Source of the DNA: Micrococcales bacterium
Lineage (GTDB): Bacteria; Actinomycetota; Actinomycetes; S36-B12; UBA10799
Assembly (NCBI GenBank): GCA_016719135.1
Contig: JADKAV010000020.1
Location: forward strand, 1-55,785
DNA length: 55,785 nt
Direction of reading: 5' to 3'
Part shown: positions 8,537 to 17,191 of the stretch, in pieces
Layout of the letters: each line of letters opens with the position of its first letter
Numbering within the stretch: the first letter of the stretch is position 1
Notes under the pieces: model-generated
What the model was told of the DNA's origin: nothing
What the model saw: only the letters and a program-made list of their open reading frames with translations
Database searches by the model: none
Position numbers and translations under genes: made by a program

Positions 8537-9673
8537 GTGCGCTCACTGACCATCGACCAGGCCCGCCGGGTGGCGATAAAGGCGCAGCGCCTCGACCGCC
8601 GCCGCAGCAGCGCACCGCTGGCCTTACTCAGATACCTGGGCGCCGTCCAGATCGACAGCGTAAATGTGTTGGCCCGCGCGCACTACCTGCCGTTCCATGC
8701 GCGGCTGAGCCATCCACAGCAAAGCGTCGACAGACTCTTCAACAGCCGCACTACGACCGAGTACTGGGCGCACGAGGCCTCGCTGATGACCGTGGCGGAT
8801 CGCGACCTGTTCGCGTGGCGCATGCGTGGCTGGCGCGAGCAGGCCTGGGGCAATTCGTTGCGGGCGGCTGACGAGTACCCGGGCCTGCTGGAGATGGTCG
8901 AGGCAGAAGTGGCCGCGGCGCCGGGAACCGCACGGCAGATCGAATCGCGTCTCGAAACCGATCACCCGCGGGACAGATCCAACTGGGGCTGGAACTGGTC
9001 TCTGGTCAAGCAGGTGTGTGAAGCACTGTTCTGGGCGGGACGACTTTCGACGGTCGGGCGCAACTCACAGTTCGAACGGATCTACATACAGGGCACAGTG
9101 CCCGACATCGACGAGGCCCACGCGGCCCACGAACTGGTCAAACGAACGGTGCACGCATGTGGCGTCGCGAACCGACGCACCATCCGCGACTACTTCCGCC
9201 TGTCTCCAACCATCGCTGACCTAGGTATCCAGGAAGCGATGACTGCGGGCAGCATCGAGCCCGTCACGGTCGGCGGCATGGACTGGTTCGGCACCCCCGA
9301 CCTGACGATCCCGCGACGCGACCGCGGCACCGCGCTCCTCGCACCCTTCGACCCGCTGCTCTGGGACCGCGATCGGGTGGAGCGCCTCTTCGGCTTCCGC
9401 TATCGCATCGAGATCTACACCCCTGAACCGAAGCGGCAATACGGCTACTACGTCTTGCCCTTCCTGCTCGACGGCCGACTCGTGGCGCGGGTGGATCTCA
9501 AGTCCGACCGTCAACAAGGTGTCCTGCTCGTGCGCGGGGCCTTCGCGGAACCCGACGCCCCGCATCACGTGGCGGCGGCCCTGCGCGCAGAACTCGAAGG
9601 CCTGGCCGAGTGGCTGGGCCTGACCGGCATCACAATCGGGCAGCGCGGCGACCTGGCATCTGCCCTGGCCTGA
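8537..9673 (+). CDS. Winged-helix DNA glycosylase of the YcaQ/AlkX family
   Basis: 378 residues, the usual length for the YcaQ (DUF1006, HTH_42) family. Members unhook DNA interstrand crosslinks and remove alkylated bases. The catalytic QxD motif is visible as Q38-I-D40 within GAVQIDSVNVLARAHYLPF, which matches the YcaQ/AlkX branch rather than the QxQ branch (AlkZ). Other family marks are EYWAHEASLM, NWGWNWSLVK, and LLAPFDPLLWDRDRVERLFGF followed by YGYYVLPFLLDGRLVARVDLK. It starts GTG 83 bases from the divergent HNH gene. The 3' end lies seven bases from the convergent P-type ATPase gene. Confidence 0.88.
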   Translation: MRSLTIDQARRVAIKAQRLDRRRSSAPLALLRYLGAVQIDSVNVLARAHYLPFHARLSHPQQSVDRLFNSRTTTEYWAHEASLMTVADRDLFAWRMRGWREQAWGNSLRAADEYPGLLEMVEAEVAAAPGTARQIESRLETDHPRDRSNWGWNWSLVKQVCEALFWAGRLSTVGRNSQFERIYIQGTVPDIDEAHAAHELVKRTVHACGVANRRTIRDYFRLSPTIADLGIQEAMTAGSIEPVTVGGMDWFGTPDLTIPRRDRGTALLAPFDPLLWDRDRVERLFGFRYRIEIYTPEPKRQYGYYVLPFLLDGRLVARVDLKSDRQQGVLLVRGAFAEPDAPHHVAAALRAELEGLAEWLGLTGITIGQRGDLASALA

Positions 9674-9679
9674 GGAGTC

Positions 9680-12460
9680 TCAGAGCTCAGCGGGACGCAA
9701 AGCCCGTTCGGGGTTGACGGCATGCTGGACGTCCACCCGCGCAGGTGGCGGCAGGCGTCGGCGTCGGATGGCCTTACCCAGCTCGATGACCAACGGGAGC
9801 AGCAACGCCAATCCGATCGCACCCAGCCACCGCCAGCCGCTCAGGGGCGTGGTGCGCAAGGCGGACTGCAGGAACGGCAGCTGCGTGGCAAGGACGAACA
9901 GACCGGCCGGCACCAGACCGATCATGACTGCCTTGAGGACAGGCGGCGTCAGACCGCTGGATGGATCGCGCCGGTTGGTGATCGCGTTGAAGATGGTTCC
10001 CAGACCCATGACGACGAAGGTCATGGTCATGGACACGCTGGCCGCGTCCACACTGGGAGAGTCTGGCCCGAGGAGTAGGGGGATGAACGCTGCTACGAAC
10101 AGCGTGAATCCGTAGACCAGCCACATCGTGATGGCACCACGATTGATGATCTGCACCTTCGGGTCGCGCGGCGGCCGGCTCATCACATCGGGATCCCCGG
10201 GATCCATGGACAAGATGACAACACCGCCGGCAGTGCCGAAAATCAACAGGAACAGGATCATCAACGGCGTCAGCGCGACACCCTCGTTGATGTTGAACGC
10301 CGTGGCCGCCACGAACAGCATGATCAGCGATAACAGTTGGGTCATCTGGTAGCGCACGTACGCGATGATCTTGTCGTACACCCGCCGTCCGAGCTCGACG
10401 GCGTGCACGAGCGTGCCGAAGTTGTCGTCGGTGAGGATCATCCTGGCCGCCTGCTTGGACACCTCGCTGCCGCTGCCCATGGCGACGCCGATGTCGGCCT
10501 GCTTGAGCGCGGCGGCGTCATTGACCGCGTCCCCGGTCATGGCCACGACCGCGCCGGAATGCTGCATCACCTGCGCCAGACGTAGTTTGTCCTCGGGTGA
10601 AACGCGTCCGAACACGTGCAGCTGCGGCAGCCGTGCCTCCAACTCCGCGTCGGTGAGTTTGTGCATCTCCGCGCCGCTGATGGCCCCCGGACCGAGGCCC
10701 AGACTGCGACCGATCGCCGCTGCGGTGACGGCGTGGTCGCCGGTGATCATGCGCACCTCGATGCCGGCTTTCAGGGCGGTGGCGACGGCTGCCTTCGCCT
10801 CGGCACGCAAAGGATCGATGATTCCCACCAGACCGATGAGGGAGAGCCCATTCGTCAGGGACATCGGATCGGCTTGCATCTGCTCGAGTTCGGCCTCCTC
10901 GACGATCCGCGCGGCGAATGCCAGCACCCGCAGACCCTGTCCACCCATCTCGGCGTTGGCCTGCTCGATGCTCTCCCGGGTCTGGTCCAGCGACACCCGC
11001 TCATCGCCGACGATCCGGCCGCTGGTCGAGCAGCGAGCGAGCACCACATCAGGACCCCCCTTGACCAGTTGCACGATCCGCTCGACGCCGTCGAGGGGGA
11101 CACGGTGGAACGTCGACATGAACTTGTACTCGGAGTCGAACGGGACTTCGGCCAGCCTCGGGTAGGCCCGTCGTGTGTGCTCGGCATCCACACCCAGCTT
11201 GGCCGCGAGCACCACCAGCGCCAACTCCGTGGGGTCACCGACAACGGCACCGTCGTCGGCAACAGTGGCGTCGCTGCAGAGAACCAAGCCATAGGCGAGG
11301 TTGGTGAAGTCCGGAACCTTCGTGCCCGCCACCGCTCCGATCTCGCCGGTCTTCTCGTAGCCCTGACCGGTCACGCTGTACCACGCCCCTTGCGTGTACA
11401 ACTGCGAGACCATCATCTGATTAAGCGTGAGGGTGCCGGTCTTGTCGGTGTTGATGACGCTGGTCGAGCCCAGGGTCTCCACGTCCGTGAGGTTCTTCAC
11501 GACGGCCTTGGCCTCGGCGAGTTGGTGTGCACCCATGGACAGCAACGCCGACACGAATGCCGGCATACCGGTGGGGATCGCGGAGATCGCCATCGCGGTT
11601 CCCAACAGCAGCAAGTCGCTGAGATCAACGCCGCGCAGCCAGCCGACGAGCACGATGAACGCCACAGCCACCCACGCGATGATGCCCAGAACCTTGGTGA
11701 GCCCGTCCAATTCTTTCTGCAGAGGTGACCGGGTGCGTTCCACGGATGTCAACATCGTGGCGATCCGGCCCATCTGCGTGTTCATCCCGGTGTCCGTCAC
11801 GACCATCGCAGCGGTCCCGCGGGTGACCGACGTGTTCTGGAAAAGCATGTTCGTGCGATCCCCGATGCTGACATCCCCGGCGGGCAGCACTGCGGAGTCC
11901 TTGGGCACTGGCGCACTCTCCCCCGTGAGGGCCGCCTCCTGGACCTCCACAGTCGCCGAACGCAGGATCCGGCCGTCAGCGGGCACGAGGTCGCCGGCTT
12001 CCAGCGTGACGATGTCGCCGGGGACGACATCCGGGGCGTCGATCATCTGCAAGGTGCCGTCCCGGACAACCTTGGCCTGCGGCACTTGGAGGTTCGACAA
12101 GGCATCGACGCTGGCGCGCGCCTTCAGTTCCTGGCGCGACCCCAGGACGACGTTCAGCACGATCAGCAGAGCCACGATGAGTCCGGTCGAGACCTGACCG
12201 ATGGCCACGCTGACCACCACGACCGCGACCAGCATGAGATTCATCGGCTCGCGCAGTTGCCCCAGCGCGATGAGCCAGACCGACGGGGGTTTCTCGGCCG
12301 TGATCGTGTTCTTGCCGTACTTGGTGAGCCTGGCGTCCGCCTCGCCGACCGTCAGGCCGTTCTCAGTGTCACTGCCCAGCGCGGCGGCAACGTCCGCTGC
12401 CGGCTCGGAGAACCACGCTCTCGCTTCCTCGGGACTCCCCGCGGACATGTCCGTCTGCAT
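9680..12460 (-). CDS. P-type cation-transporting ATPase with PTGMP in helix 4
   Basis: 926-residue P2/P3-like ATPase. The cation ATPase N-terminal domain (~20-80) is followed by actuator motif TGES (179-182), phosphorylation motif DKTGT (339-343), hinge TGDAVNDA (642-649, where TGDGVNDA is usual) and a C-terminal six-helix block. In helix 4 the ion-site motif is PTGMP (296-300) instead of the Ca2+-pump PEGLP, so the liganding Glu is absent; PxGxP is closer to proton pumps. The ion is therefore not Ca2+ by motif, and H+ or another monovalent ion is inferred. Minus-strand GGAGGGTGAG precedes the ATG. It lies 63 bases downstream of the DUF2252 gene. Confidence 0.9.
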   Translation of the reverse strand: MQTDMSAGSPEEARAWFSEPAADVAAALGSDTENGLTVGEADARLTKYGKNTITAEKPPSVWLIALGQLREPMNLMLVAVVVVSVAIGQVSTGLIVALLIVLNVVLGSRQELKARASVDALSNLQVPQAKVVRDGTLQMIDAPDVVPGDIVTLEAGDLVPADGRILRSATVEVQEAALTGESAPVPKDSAVLPAGDVSIGDRTNMLFQNTSVTRGTAAMVVTDTGMNTQMGRIATMLTSVERTRSPLQKELDGLTKVLGIIAWVAVAFIVLVGWLRGVDLSDLLLLGTAMAISAIPTGMPAFVSALLSMGAHQLAEAKAVVKNLTDVETLGSTSVINTDKTGTLTLNQMMVSQLYTQGAWYSVTGQGYEKTGEIGAVAGTKVPDFTNLAYGLVLCSDATVADDGAVVGDPTELALVVLAAKLGVDAEHTRRAYPRLAEVPFDSEYKFMSTFHRVPLDGVERIVQLVKGGPDVVLARCSTSGRIVGDERVSLDQTRESIEQANAEMGGQGLRVLAFAARIVEEAELEQMQADPMSLTNGLSLIGLVGIIDPLRAEAKAAVATALKAGIEVRMITGDHAVTAAAIGRSLGLGPGAISGAEMHKLTDAELEARLPQLHVFGRVSPEDKLRLAQVMQHSGAVVAMTGDAVNDAAALKQADIGVAMGSGSEVSKQAARMILTDDNFGTLVHAVELGRRVYDKIIAYVRYQMTQLLSLIMLFVAATAFNINEGVALTPLMILFLLIFGTAGGVVILSMDPGDPDVMSRPPRDPKVQIINRGAITMWLVYGFTLFVAAFIPLLLGPDSPSVDAASVSMTMTFVVMGLGTIFNAITNRRDPSSGLTPPVLKAVMIGLVPAGLFVLATQLPFLQSALRTTPLSGWRWLGAIGLALLLPLVIELGKAIRRRRLPPPARVDVQHAVNPERALRPAEL

Positions 12461-12523
12461 GCGCTCACCCTCCAGTCGAAGTGCCTAGGCTGACCTTGCC
12501 ACAAACAGCATCCGTGTGGATCT

Positions 12524-13969
12524 TCATAGGCCCACGCGTGCCTCGATCCGGCCGTCTTTCACGGCCTGCTGCAGCGCCGCGTAATCCTTCGCGTTCTGCT
12601 CCGAGTAGGCAACGGCGAAGTCCGCGATCGCCTCGTCGAAGGCGCTCCCGCTGCCGAGGTAGGCAGCCAGCGCGATCCGGTCCCCCGACCTCGCATGCGC
12701 TTTGGCCAGCGTCCACGCGCACATCCGTCCGTACAGGTGCAGGCGCGCCGGATCCATGTTGTCCACGTCGGCTGACGCCTTCCAGTCGCGCAACTGGCGC
12801 ACGTAGTAGTCACGCGCAACGCCGTCGACGGGGCTGCTGATGCGGTGCCAGCCCAGGAAGATATCGCTGCTGGCCTGCATGAGTCGTTGGCCGGCGACCA
12901 CCCGCTGACCGGCGTTGGTGAACTCACTGCGTCCCGCATACGGTTCCAGCACGGATTCCTGGGCTTGCTTGGCTTGCAGGAACAGCGGGTCACCGTCGTC
13001 GCGACCCGACAGCAGCATCATCCAGGCACGTGTGCCGACGCTGCCGACGCCGACCACCTTCAATGCCATGTCCATGTACTCGAACTGGGACAGCAGATGG
13101 CGGCGGTCCGTCTGCAGCGTGCGGCGGTAGCCCCGCAGAACCGAACGCATCTCGTTCTGGACGACGTCGGTCGGTACGCCCCACTTCTCGGCAAGGTCGT
13201 TGAGCGGAATGATCAACGGGGGCGCACTGATGATGCGGCGGCGGCCATCGACGAGTTCGGTGAACTTCTCCATGGCCTGCATGGAATCCCGGGTCCGGGC
13301 TTTGTCGAGGTTCTTCTGGGCTTTGGGAAGGAGTTTCTGCGCCTTGGACTTGCTCAACCGGGCGAACTCCTGCGTGAGATCCAAGTGTGCGTACCAGACG
13401 TCGAGGTTGCCCATCGTGGCGAACTGGCGCGTGGTTTCCCGATAAGCCCGTGCTGCCGCCAGCAGGGTCTGTCGCCGCTCGTCGGCTTTGTGGCCATTGG
13501 CGACTCCGGCGATCTCCAGACTCGTGACCAACCGCTTGACGTCCCACTCCCAGGGACCAGGTGCGGTCTCGTCGAAGTCGTTGATGTCGAACACCAGTGA
13601 CCGTTCGGGTGACCCGAAGGCTCCGAAGTTCGCCAGATGCGCGTCCCCGCAGGCCTGCACGATCAACCCGGAATCGGGGGTCGCCGCCAGATCCGATGCC
13701 ATGATCGCTGCAGCACCTCGGTAGAACGTGAACGGCGATACGAGCATCCGGCCGTACCGGATGGGCACGAGTTCAGGCACTCGGCTCTCAGCCTGGGCCT
13801 CCAGCAGCGCCACCGGATCGAGCCGGGTGCTGGGCGGATCGAACATGGCCTGGCTGGAGCGGGGGACCTCCGAGCGCGCATGCAGTTTACCCACGGCGGC
13901 GCGCTCGGCAGGGGTCAGGTGCAGGGCGTTGGTACCGCGCTTGAACCGGCGGGTGGCAGGTGCGTTCAT
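12524..13969 (-). CDS. DUF2252 family protein
   Basis: 481 residues, full length for DUF2252, an uncharacterised family common in actinobacteria with distant likeness to kinase-fold aminoglycoside phosphotransferases. Visible family marks are RYGRMLVSPFTFYRGAA (~71-87), QACGDAHLANFGAF (~105-118, with the HLxNFG pattern that recalls a phosphotransferase catalytic loop), FDINDFDETAPGPWEWDVKR, and the C-terminal LARAHARSGD-like segment. I cannot assign a reaction. It sits between the lipid-kinase gene (133 bases upstream) and the P-type ATPase gene, all on the same strand. Confidence 0.88.
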   Translation of the reverse strand: MNAPATRRFKRGTNALHLTPAERAAVGKLHARSEVPRSSQAMFDPPSTRLDPVALLEAQAESRVPELVPIRYGRMLVSPFTFYRGAAAIMASDLAATPDSGLIVQACGDAHLANFGAFGSPERSLVFDINDFDETAPGPWEWDVKRLVTSLEIAGVANGHKADERRQTLLAAARAYRETTRQFATMGNLDVWYAHLDLTQEFARLSKSKAQKLLPKAQKNLDKARTRDSMQAMEKFTELVDGRRRIISAPPLIIPLNDLAEKWGVPTDVVQNEMRSVLRGYRRTLQTDRRHLLSQFEYMDMALKVVGVGSVGTRAWMMLLSGRDDGDPLFLQAKQAQESVLEPYAGRSEFTNAGQRVVAGQRLMQASSDIFLGWHRISSPVDGVARDYYVRQLRDWKASADVDNMDPARLHLYGRMCAWTLAKAHARSGDRIALAAYLGSGSAFDEAIADFAVAYSEQNAKDYAALQQAVKDGRIEARVGL

Positions 13970-14102
13970 GGGATGTCCTCAGGAGGTGTGGTGTCTGTGG
14001 TGGCCTGCCAATACTGGCCTGTTGTGGCCCGGCATGCTTGAACAGCCGACGTCAGGGTGGGATAGAAGCGGTCGTCGGGCACGGCGGGCTCGAGACCCGC
14101 AG

Positions 14103-15485
14103 TCATCCAGAGGTGGATGTCTGCTTGGGAGCGCGGCCGCGTGCGACATTCGTGAGCGCCGTCAGGCTCACGTCCCGGGCCCGACGCTTCTCGGCGACCA
14201 GGACATCCTCCTGGGGCACCAGCAGTCTCAGTCCACCCGGATGGATCTCGAACTGCATCGGTGTCGGAAGGTCCAGCGCCTCCCCGTCGACTCCCGCCAG
14301 GGCGCGCCCGGATCGCGACCTGACTTCGAAAGCGGTGGCTTCGAACGCGAATAGGTTGGGATCGCGCTTACCCAGCCCGATCATTCCGCGGGCAACCAGT
14401 TTGGCCGCTTCGGCACCGGTTGCCGCGTTGACCGCGAAGATACCCAGTTGTCCGCTGTCCATCGAACGGCGCTGCGAGACGTCCAGCGACGGCCCCAGCA
14501 CGTAGGGGTTGTTGGAGACCATGATGAGGAAGGCGCCTTCGACCTGCGTCCCGTCCGGGGCGGTGAATTGGAGGTCGAATGGTTCGGCCTGACGCCCCAG
14601 AAGTTCGGGCAACCTCTCTTGGGTCGTCTCCCGTTTCGCGTCGCGATACTCGTCCTCTTGGACGATCGTGGCGTAGACGCCCAAGGACACGTTGTTCACG
14701 AACAACCGGTCGCCGACGGTCGCGTAGTCGACGCGGCGCTCCACCCCGTCGCGCAGGGCGACCATGCCCTTGCGGGGGTCCTCTCGGTCGAGCCCGAGAT
14801 CAAGAGCGAAGTGATTGCGGGTCCCTGCGCTGATGCACACGAACGGCACCCCGCGCTCAATGGCGATAGACGCCACGAGGGCCTGGGACCCGTCGCCGCC
14901 GGCCATACCGATGCAGTCGGCGCCACGATCGATGGCATCGCGGGCCAGTTGAGCCAGGTCCAGTCCCTTCTCAAGCAGCACTACTTCGACGCCCATCTGT
15001 TCGGCAATATCGATCAGTCCGAATTTCTCGACCTTGCCGCCGCCGGACTTCGGATTGCAGATCAGGACGGGGTGCTTGGGCTTCACGTGTCCCGCGCGTA
15101 GTTCGTCGATCTCATGCAGTTCCCGAACGAGCGCGCCGCGGGCAGCCGCGATGGCCAGCCCCAGGACGGCGAGCACCACCAGCAGGCGCCAGAGCCCCGC
15201 GTAATTGTCGCTGAACGCGCGCAACACCGACCAGACGATCGCCAGCGCCCCGGCCAGCGCGATGACCACCCCGATCGCCCGCCGCGGATTCTGTTCGGTG
15301 GCAAGCCACCAGCCACCGGCACCGACCAAAGCCAGCCCGATCAGCCCGCCGATCAGCAGGATCGGTTGGCGCACGAGAAACACCACCAGCAGTGTGAGGC
15401 CCAGCACCATCGCGACCAGGGAGACTACGGCCAGGACCCGTCGCCTGGTGGAAGGCCCCTGCCTTGCCTGCACGCCATCACTCAT
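14103..15485 (-). CDS. Diacylglycerol kinase-family protein with N-terminal membrane region
   Basis: 460 residues. Four membrane helices (~15-36, 41-62, 69-90, 97-119) precede a DAGK/sphingosine-kinase-type catalytic domain (~138-440). The nucleotide-binding motif NPKSGGGK lies at ~142-149 and the GGDGT-type signature appears as GGDGS with SAGTRNHFALDLGL downstream. Family members phosphorylate diacylglycerol or related lipids at the inner face of the membrane. The N-terminal membrane anchor is not part of the minimal YegS/DgkB form, so a specialised lipid substrate is possible. It diverges from the secreted protein gene at 15718, with an inverted repeat between them. Confidence 0.87.
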   Translation of the reverse strand: MSDGVQARQGPSTRRRVLAVVSLVAMVLGLTLLVVFLVRQPILLIGGLIGLALVGAGGWWLATEQNPRRAIGVVIALAGALAIVWSVLRAFSDNYAGLWRLLVVLAVLGLAIAAARGALVRELHEIDELRAGHVKPKHPVLICNPKSGGGKVEKFGLIDIAEQMGVEVVLLEKGLDLAQLARDAIDRGADCIGMAGGDGSQALVASIAIERGVPFVCISAGTRNHFALDLGLDREDPRKGMVALRDGVERRVDYATVGDRLFVNNVSLGVYATIVQEDEYRDAKRETTQERLPELLGRQAEPFDLQFTAPDGTQVEGAFLIMVSNNPYVLGPSLDVSQRRSMDSGQLGIFAVNAATGAEAAKLVARGMIGLGKRDPNLFAFEATAFEVRSRSGRALAGVDGEALDLPTPMQFEIHPGGLRLLVPQEDVLVAEKRRARDVSLTALTNVARGRAPKQTSTSG

Positions 15486-15515
15486 GTCACTCCCTCACGC
15501 AGCAGTATCCGGACG

Positions 15516-15560
15516 GTGCCGGAGGAAGCCTACCTGGAGCGGGCGTCATTCCTCCGGCAC
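15516..15560. repeat. Perfect 12-bp inverted repeat in a divergent promoter region
   Basis: GTGCCGGAGGAA and TTCCTCCGGCAC are separated by 21 bases, 30 bases upstream of the lipid-kinase start and ~158 bases upstream of the secreted-protein start. It could be an operator pair or an RNA hairpin in the leader of the minus-strand transcript. The rest of 15486-15717 shows nothing recognisable. Confidence 0.55.
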
Positions 15561-15717
15561 GCAGACCGGCCCCTTTCCGCCGCCGATGCGCCTGAAGGTG
15601 GTGGGAGACCGGGGTGTCGCTGACCTGGACGGCAAGCGGTCAGAAGTTCGGGGTACCTTCAGACGACTCTCGCGCCAGGCTCTGGCCTTATGGTCGGCTT
15701 GCTCGTAGGGTTGCCGG

Positions 15718-16281
15718 GTGAACCTGCGCCTGCTCGTCGTCGCCACGTCCGCCCTCGGCCTGCTGGTAGCGACCGCTCCCGCGGCCGTCCATGCTGACTC
15801 ACAACTGTCATCCAGCAGTTGTGCCAAATACAAGAAGAAGGTGAAGAAGGCCAGCAAAGCGGGCAAGGCCAAGAAGGCCAAACGGCTGAAGAAGGCATAC
15901 AAGACCTGCAAGAAGACGGTGAAGAACGAACGGACCGTGACCCAGGCGATCTCCGGCTACACCTTCACCGGGACCCGGGGTGACCGCCAGCCAATGACCG
16001 TCACGTTCTGCCCTGACGGCAAGTGGTCCAGCCGCTCGGGCTACCAGCCCGTCGCTGTGTCAACCGGCTCCTCCTGGTTCGTGCGTAACCTCAACTACAG
16101 CAGCGGCTCCAAATGGGTCACACAGGTCGGCGAGAACAAGGATCGCGACAAAGGTGGTTGGGGCATTGGCCTGGCCCGCGATGGCGACTCGTTCCAGGTC
16201 GGCATCGACTCCTTCGACACCGTGACCTCGCTCGGTCCGGCAACTCGGACTTCCGGCACCGAAGTATGCGCCACCCTCTGA
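15718..16281 (+). CDS. Secreted lysine-rich protein of unknown function
   Basis: 187 residues from a GTG start. A signal peptide (NLRLLVVATSALGLLVATAP, cleavage near residue 26) leads to a very basic stretch (~37-72) of repeated KK and AKK units bounded by two Cys. A ~110-residue C-terminal domain follows (YTFTGTRGDR, VTFCPDGKW, GWGIGLARDGDSFQVGIDSF) that looks like a small beta-rich fold; its two Cys may pair. I do not recognise a named family. The basic segment could bind teichoic or other anionic polymers or DNA at the cell surface; this is inference. Confidence 0.7.
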   Translation: MNLRLLVVATSALGLLVATAPAAVHADSQLSSSSCAKYKKKVKKASKAGKAKKAKRLKKAYKTCKKTVKNERTVTQAISGYTFTGTRGDRQPMTVTFCPDGKWSSRSGYQPVAVSTGSSWFVRNLNYSSGSKWVTQVGENKDRDKGGWGIGLARDGDSFQVGIDSFDTVTSLGPATRTSGTEVCATL

Positions 16282-16340
16282 ACGGGTTCCGCGCAGACAC
16301 CCCCTCGACAGCAACCAGTTGAATCCGACATTCTGACCAG

Positions 16341-17090
16341 GTGATAATCGCTGTCCTGGGGGCTACCGGTGTCAGCGGCGGTTTCGTCGTCACCGAAGCG
16401 GCCGAGCGAGGACACGATGTAGTGGCCATCGCCCGGAATCCGTCTTCGAACCCAGCGGACGGTATCCAGATCGCCACCGCCGATCTTCAGTCGGGTCGGG
16501 GTCTCGTGCATGCTTTGGACGGTGTCGATGCGATCATCGACTGCTCGAACACCCCCAGTGGCTCAAAAGCGACCCAGTTCTTCACCCAGGCACACCAGAA
16601 CCTCCTGCAAGCACGCAAGCCATCGGTTCACTACGTGCTGCTGTCCATCGTGGGCGCGCACGCCGTGCCGATGGCCTACTACAAGGCGAAGGCTGCTCAG
16701 GAACGGCTTTGGGCCGCAGACCCACACGCCAGCCTGGTGCGGTCCACCCAGTTCCACCAGTTCGCTGAGCAGATGCTGCACCGAATGGGCCTTGGTCCGG
16801 TAGCGGTCATCCCTAGGATGCGAGTGCAGCCCATCGCCGCCGAATCCGCTGCCAGTGTCCTCGTGTCGGTTGCCGAAGCCGGCCCCAGTGCCGTGCACGA
16901 AATCGCCGGACCCCGCGAGGAGAGCCTGGTGGACATGGCCCGGCACATCAAGTCGTCCCGTCGATCCGTGGTACCGCTGACCATCCCGGGCGCCGCTGGT
17001 CGCGCGATCAGAGACGGGGCGCTCCTGAGTGCTACAGCAGACAAGCACGGACCCAGTTTCGACGACTGGCTTACGTCGGGGCGGAACTGA
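16341..17090 (+). CDS. NmrA-like NAD(P)-binding protein
   Basis: 249 residues. The N-terminal Rossmann motif VLGATGVSGGF (residues 4-14) and the atypical short-chain dehydrogenase layout (ADLQSG, a YYKAKAAQE segment with a Tyr-Lys pair, then VRSTQFHQF) place it with NmrA/SDR_a5-type NAD(P)H-binding proteins. Such proteins act as oxidoreductases or redox sensors; the substrate is unknown. GTG start at 16341, 59 bases after the secreted-protein gene. The 101 bases to the convergent aldehyde dehydrogenase gene (17091-17191) show no clear terminator. Confidence 0.8.
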   Translation: MIIAVLGATGVSGGFVVTEAAERGHDVVAIARNPSSNPADGIQIATADLQSGRGLVHALDGVDAIIDCSNTPSGSKATQFFTQAHQNLLQARKPSVHYVLLSIVGAHAVPMAYYKAKAAQERLWAADPHASLVRSTQFHQFAEQMLHRMGLGPVAVIPRMRVQPIAAESAASVLVSVAEAGPSAVHEIAGPREESLVDMARHIKSSRRSVVPLTIPGAAGRAIRDGALLSATADKHGPSFDDWLTSGRN

Positions 17091-17191
17091 CCAGCGGGGG
17101 TGGGGCGATGCCTGTGCGGATCTCCAACGCACGTACACAATTCCAACGCCTGCGGAGTCAACACACCGACCTATGCGGCCGAACGTAGTGC

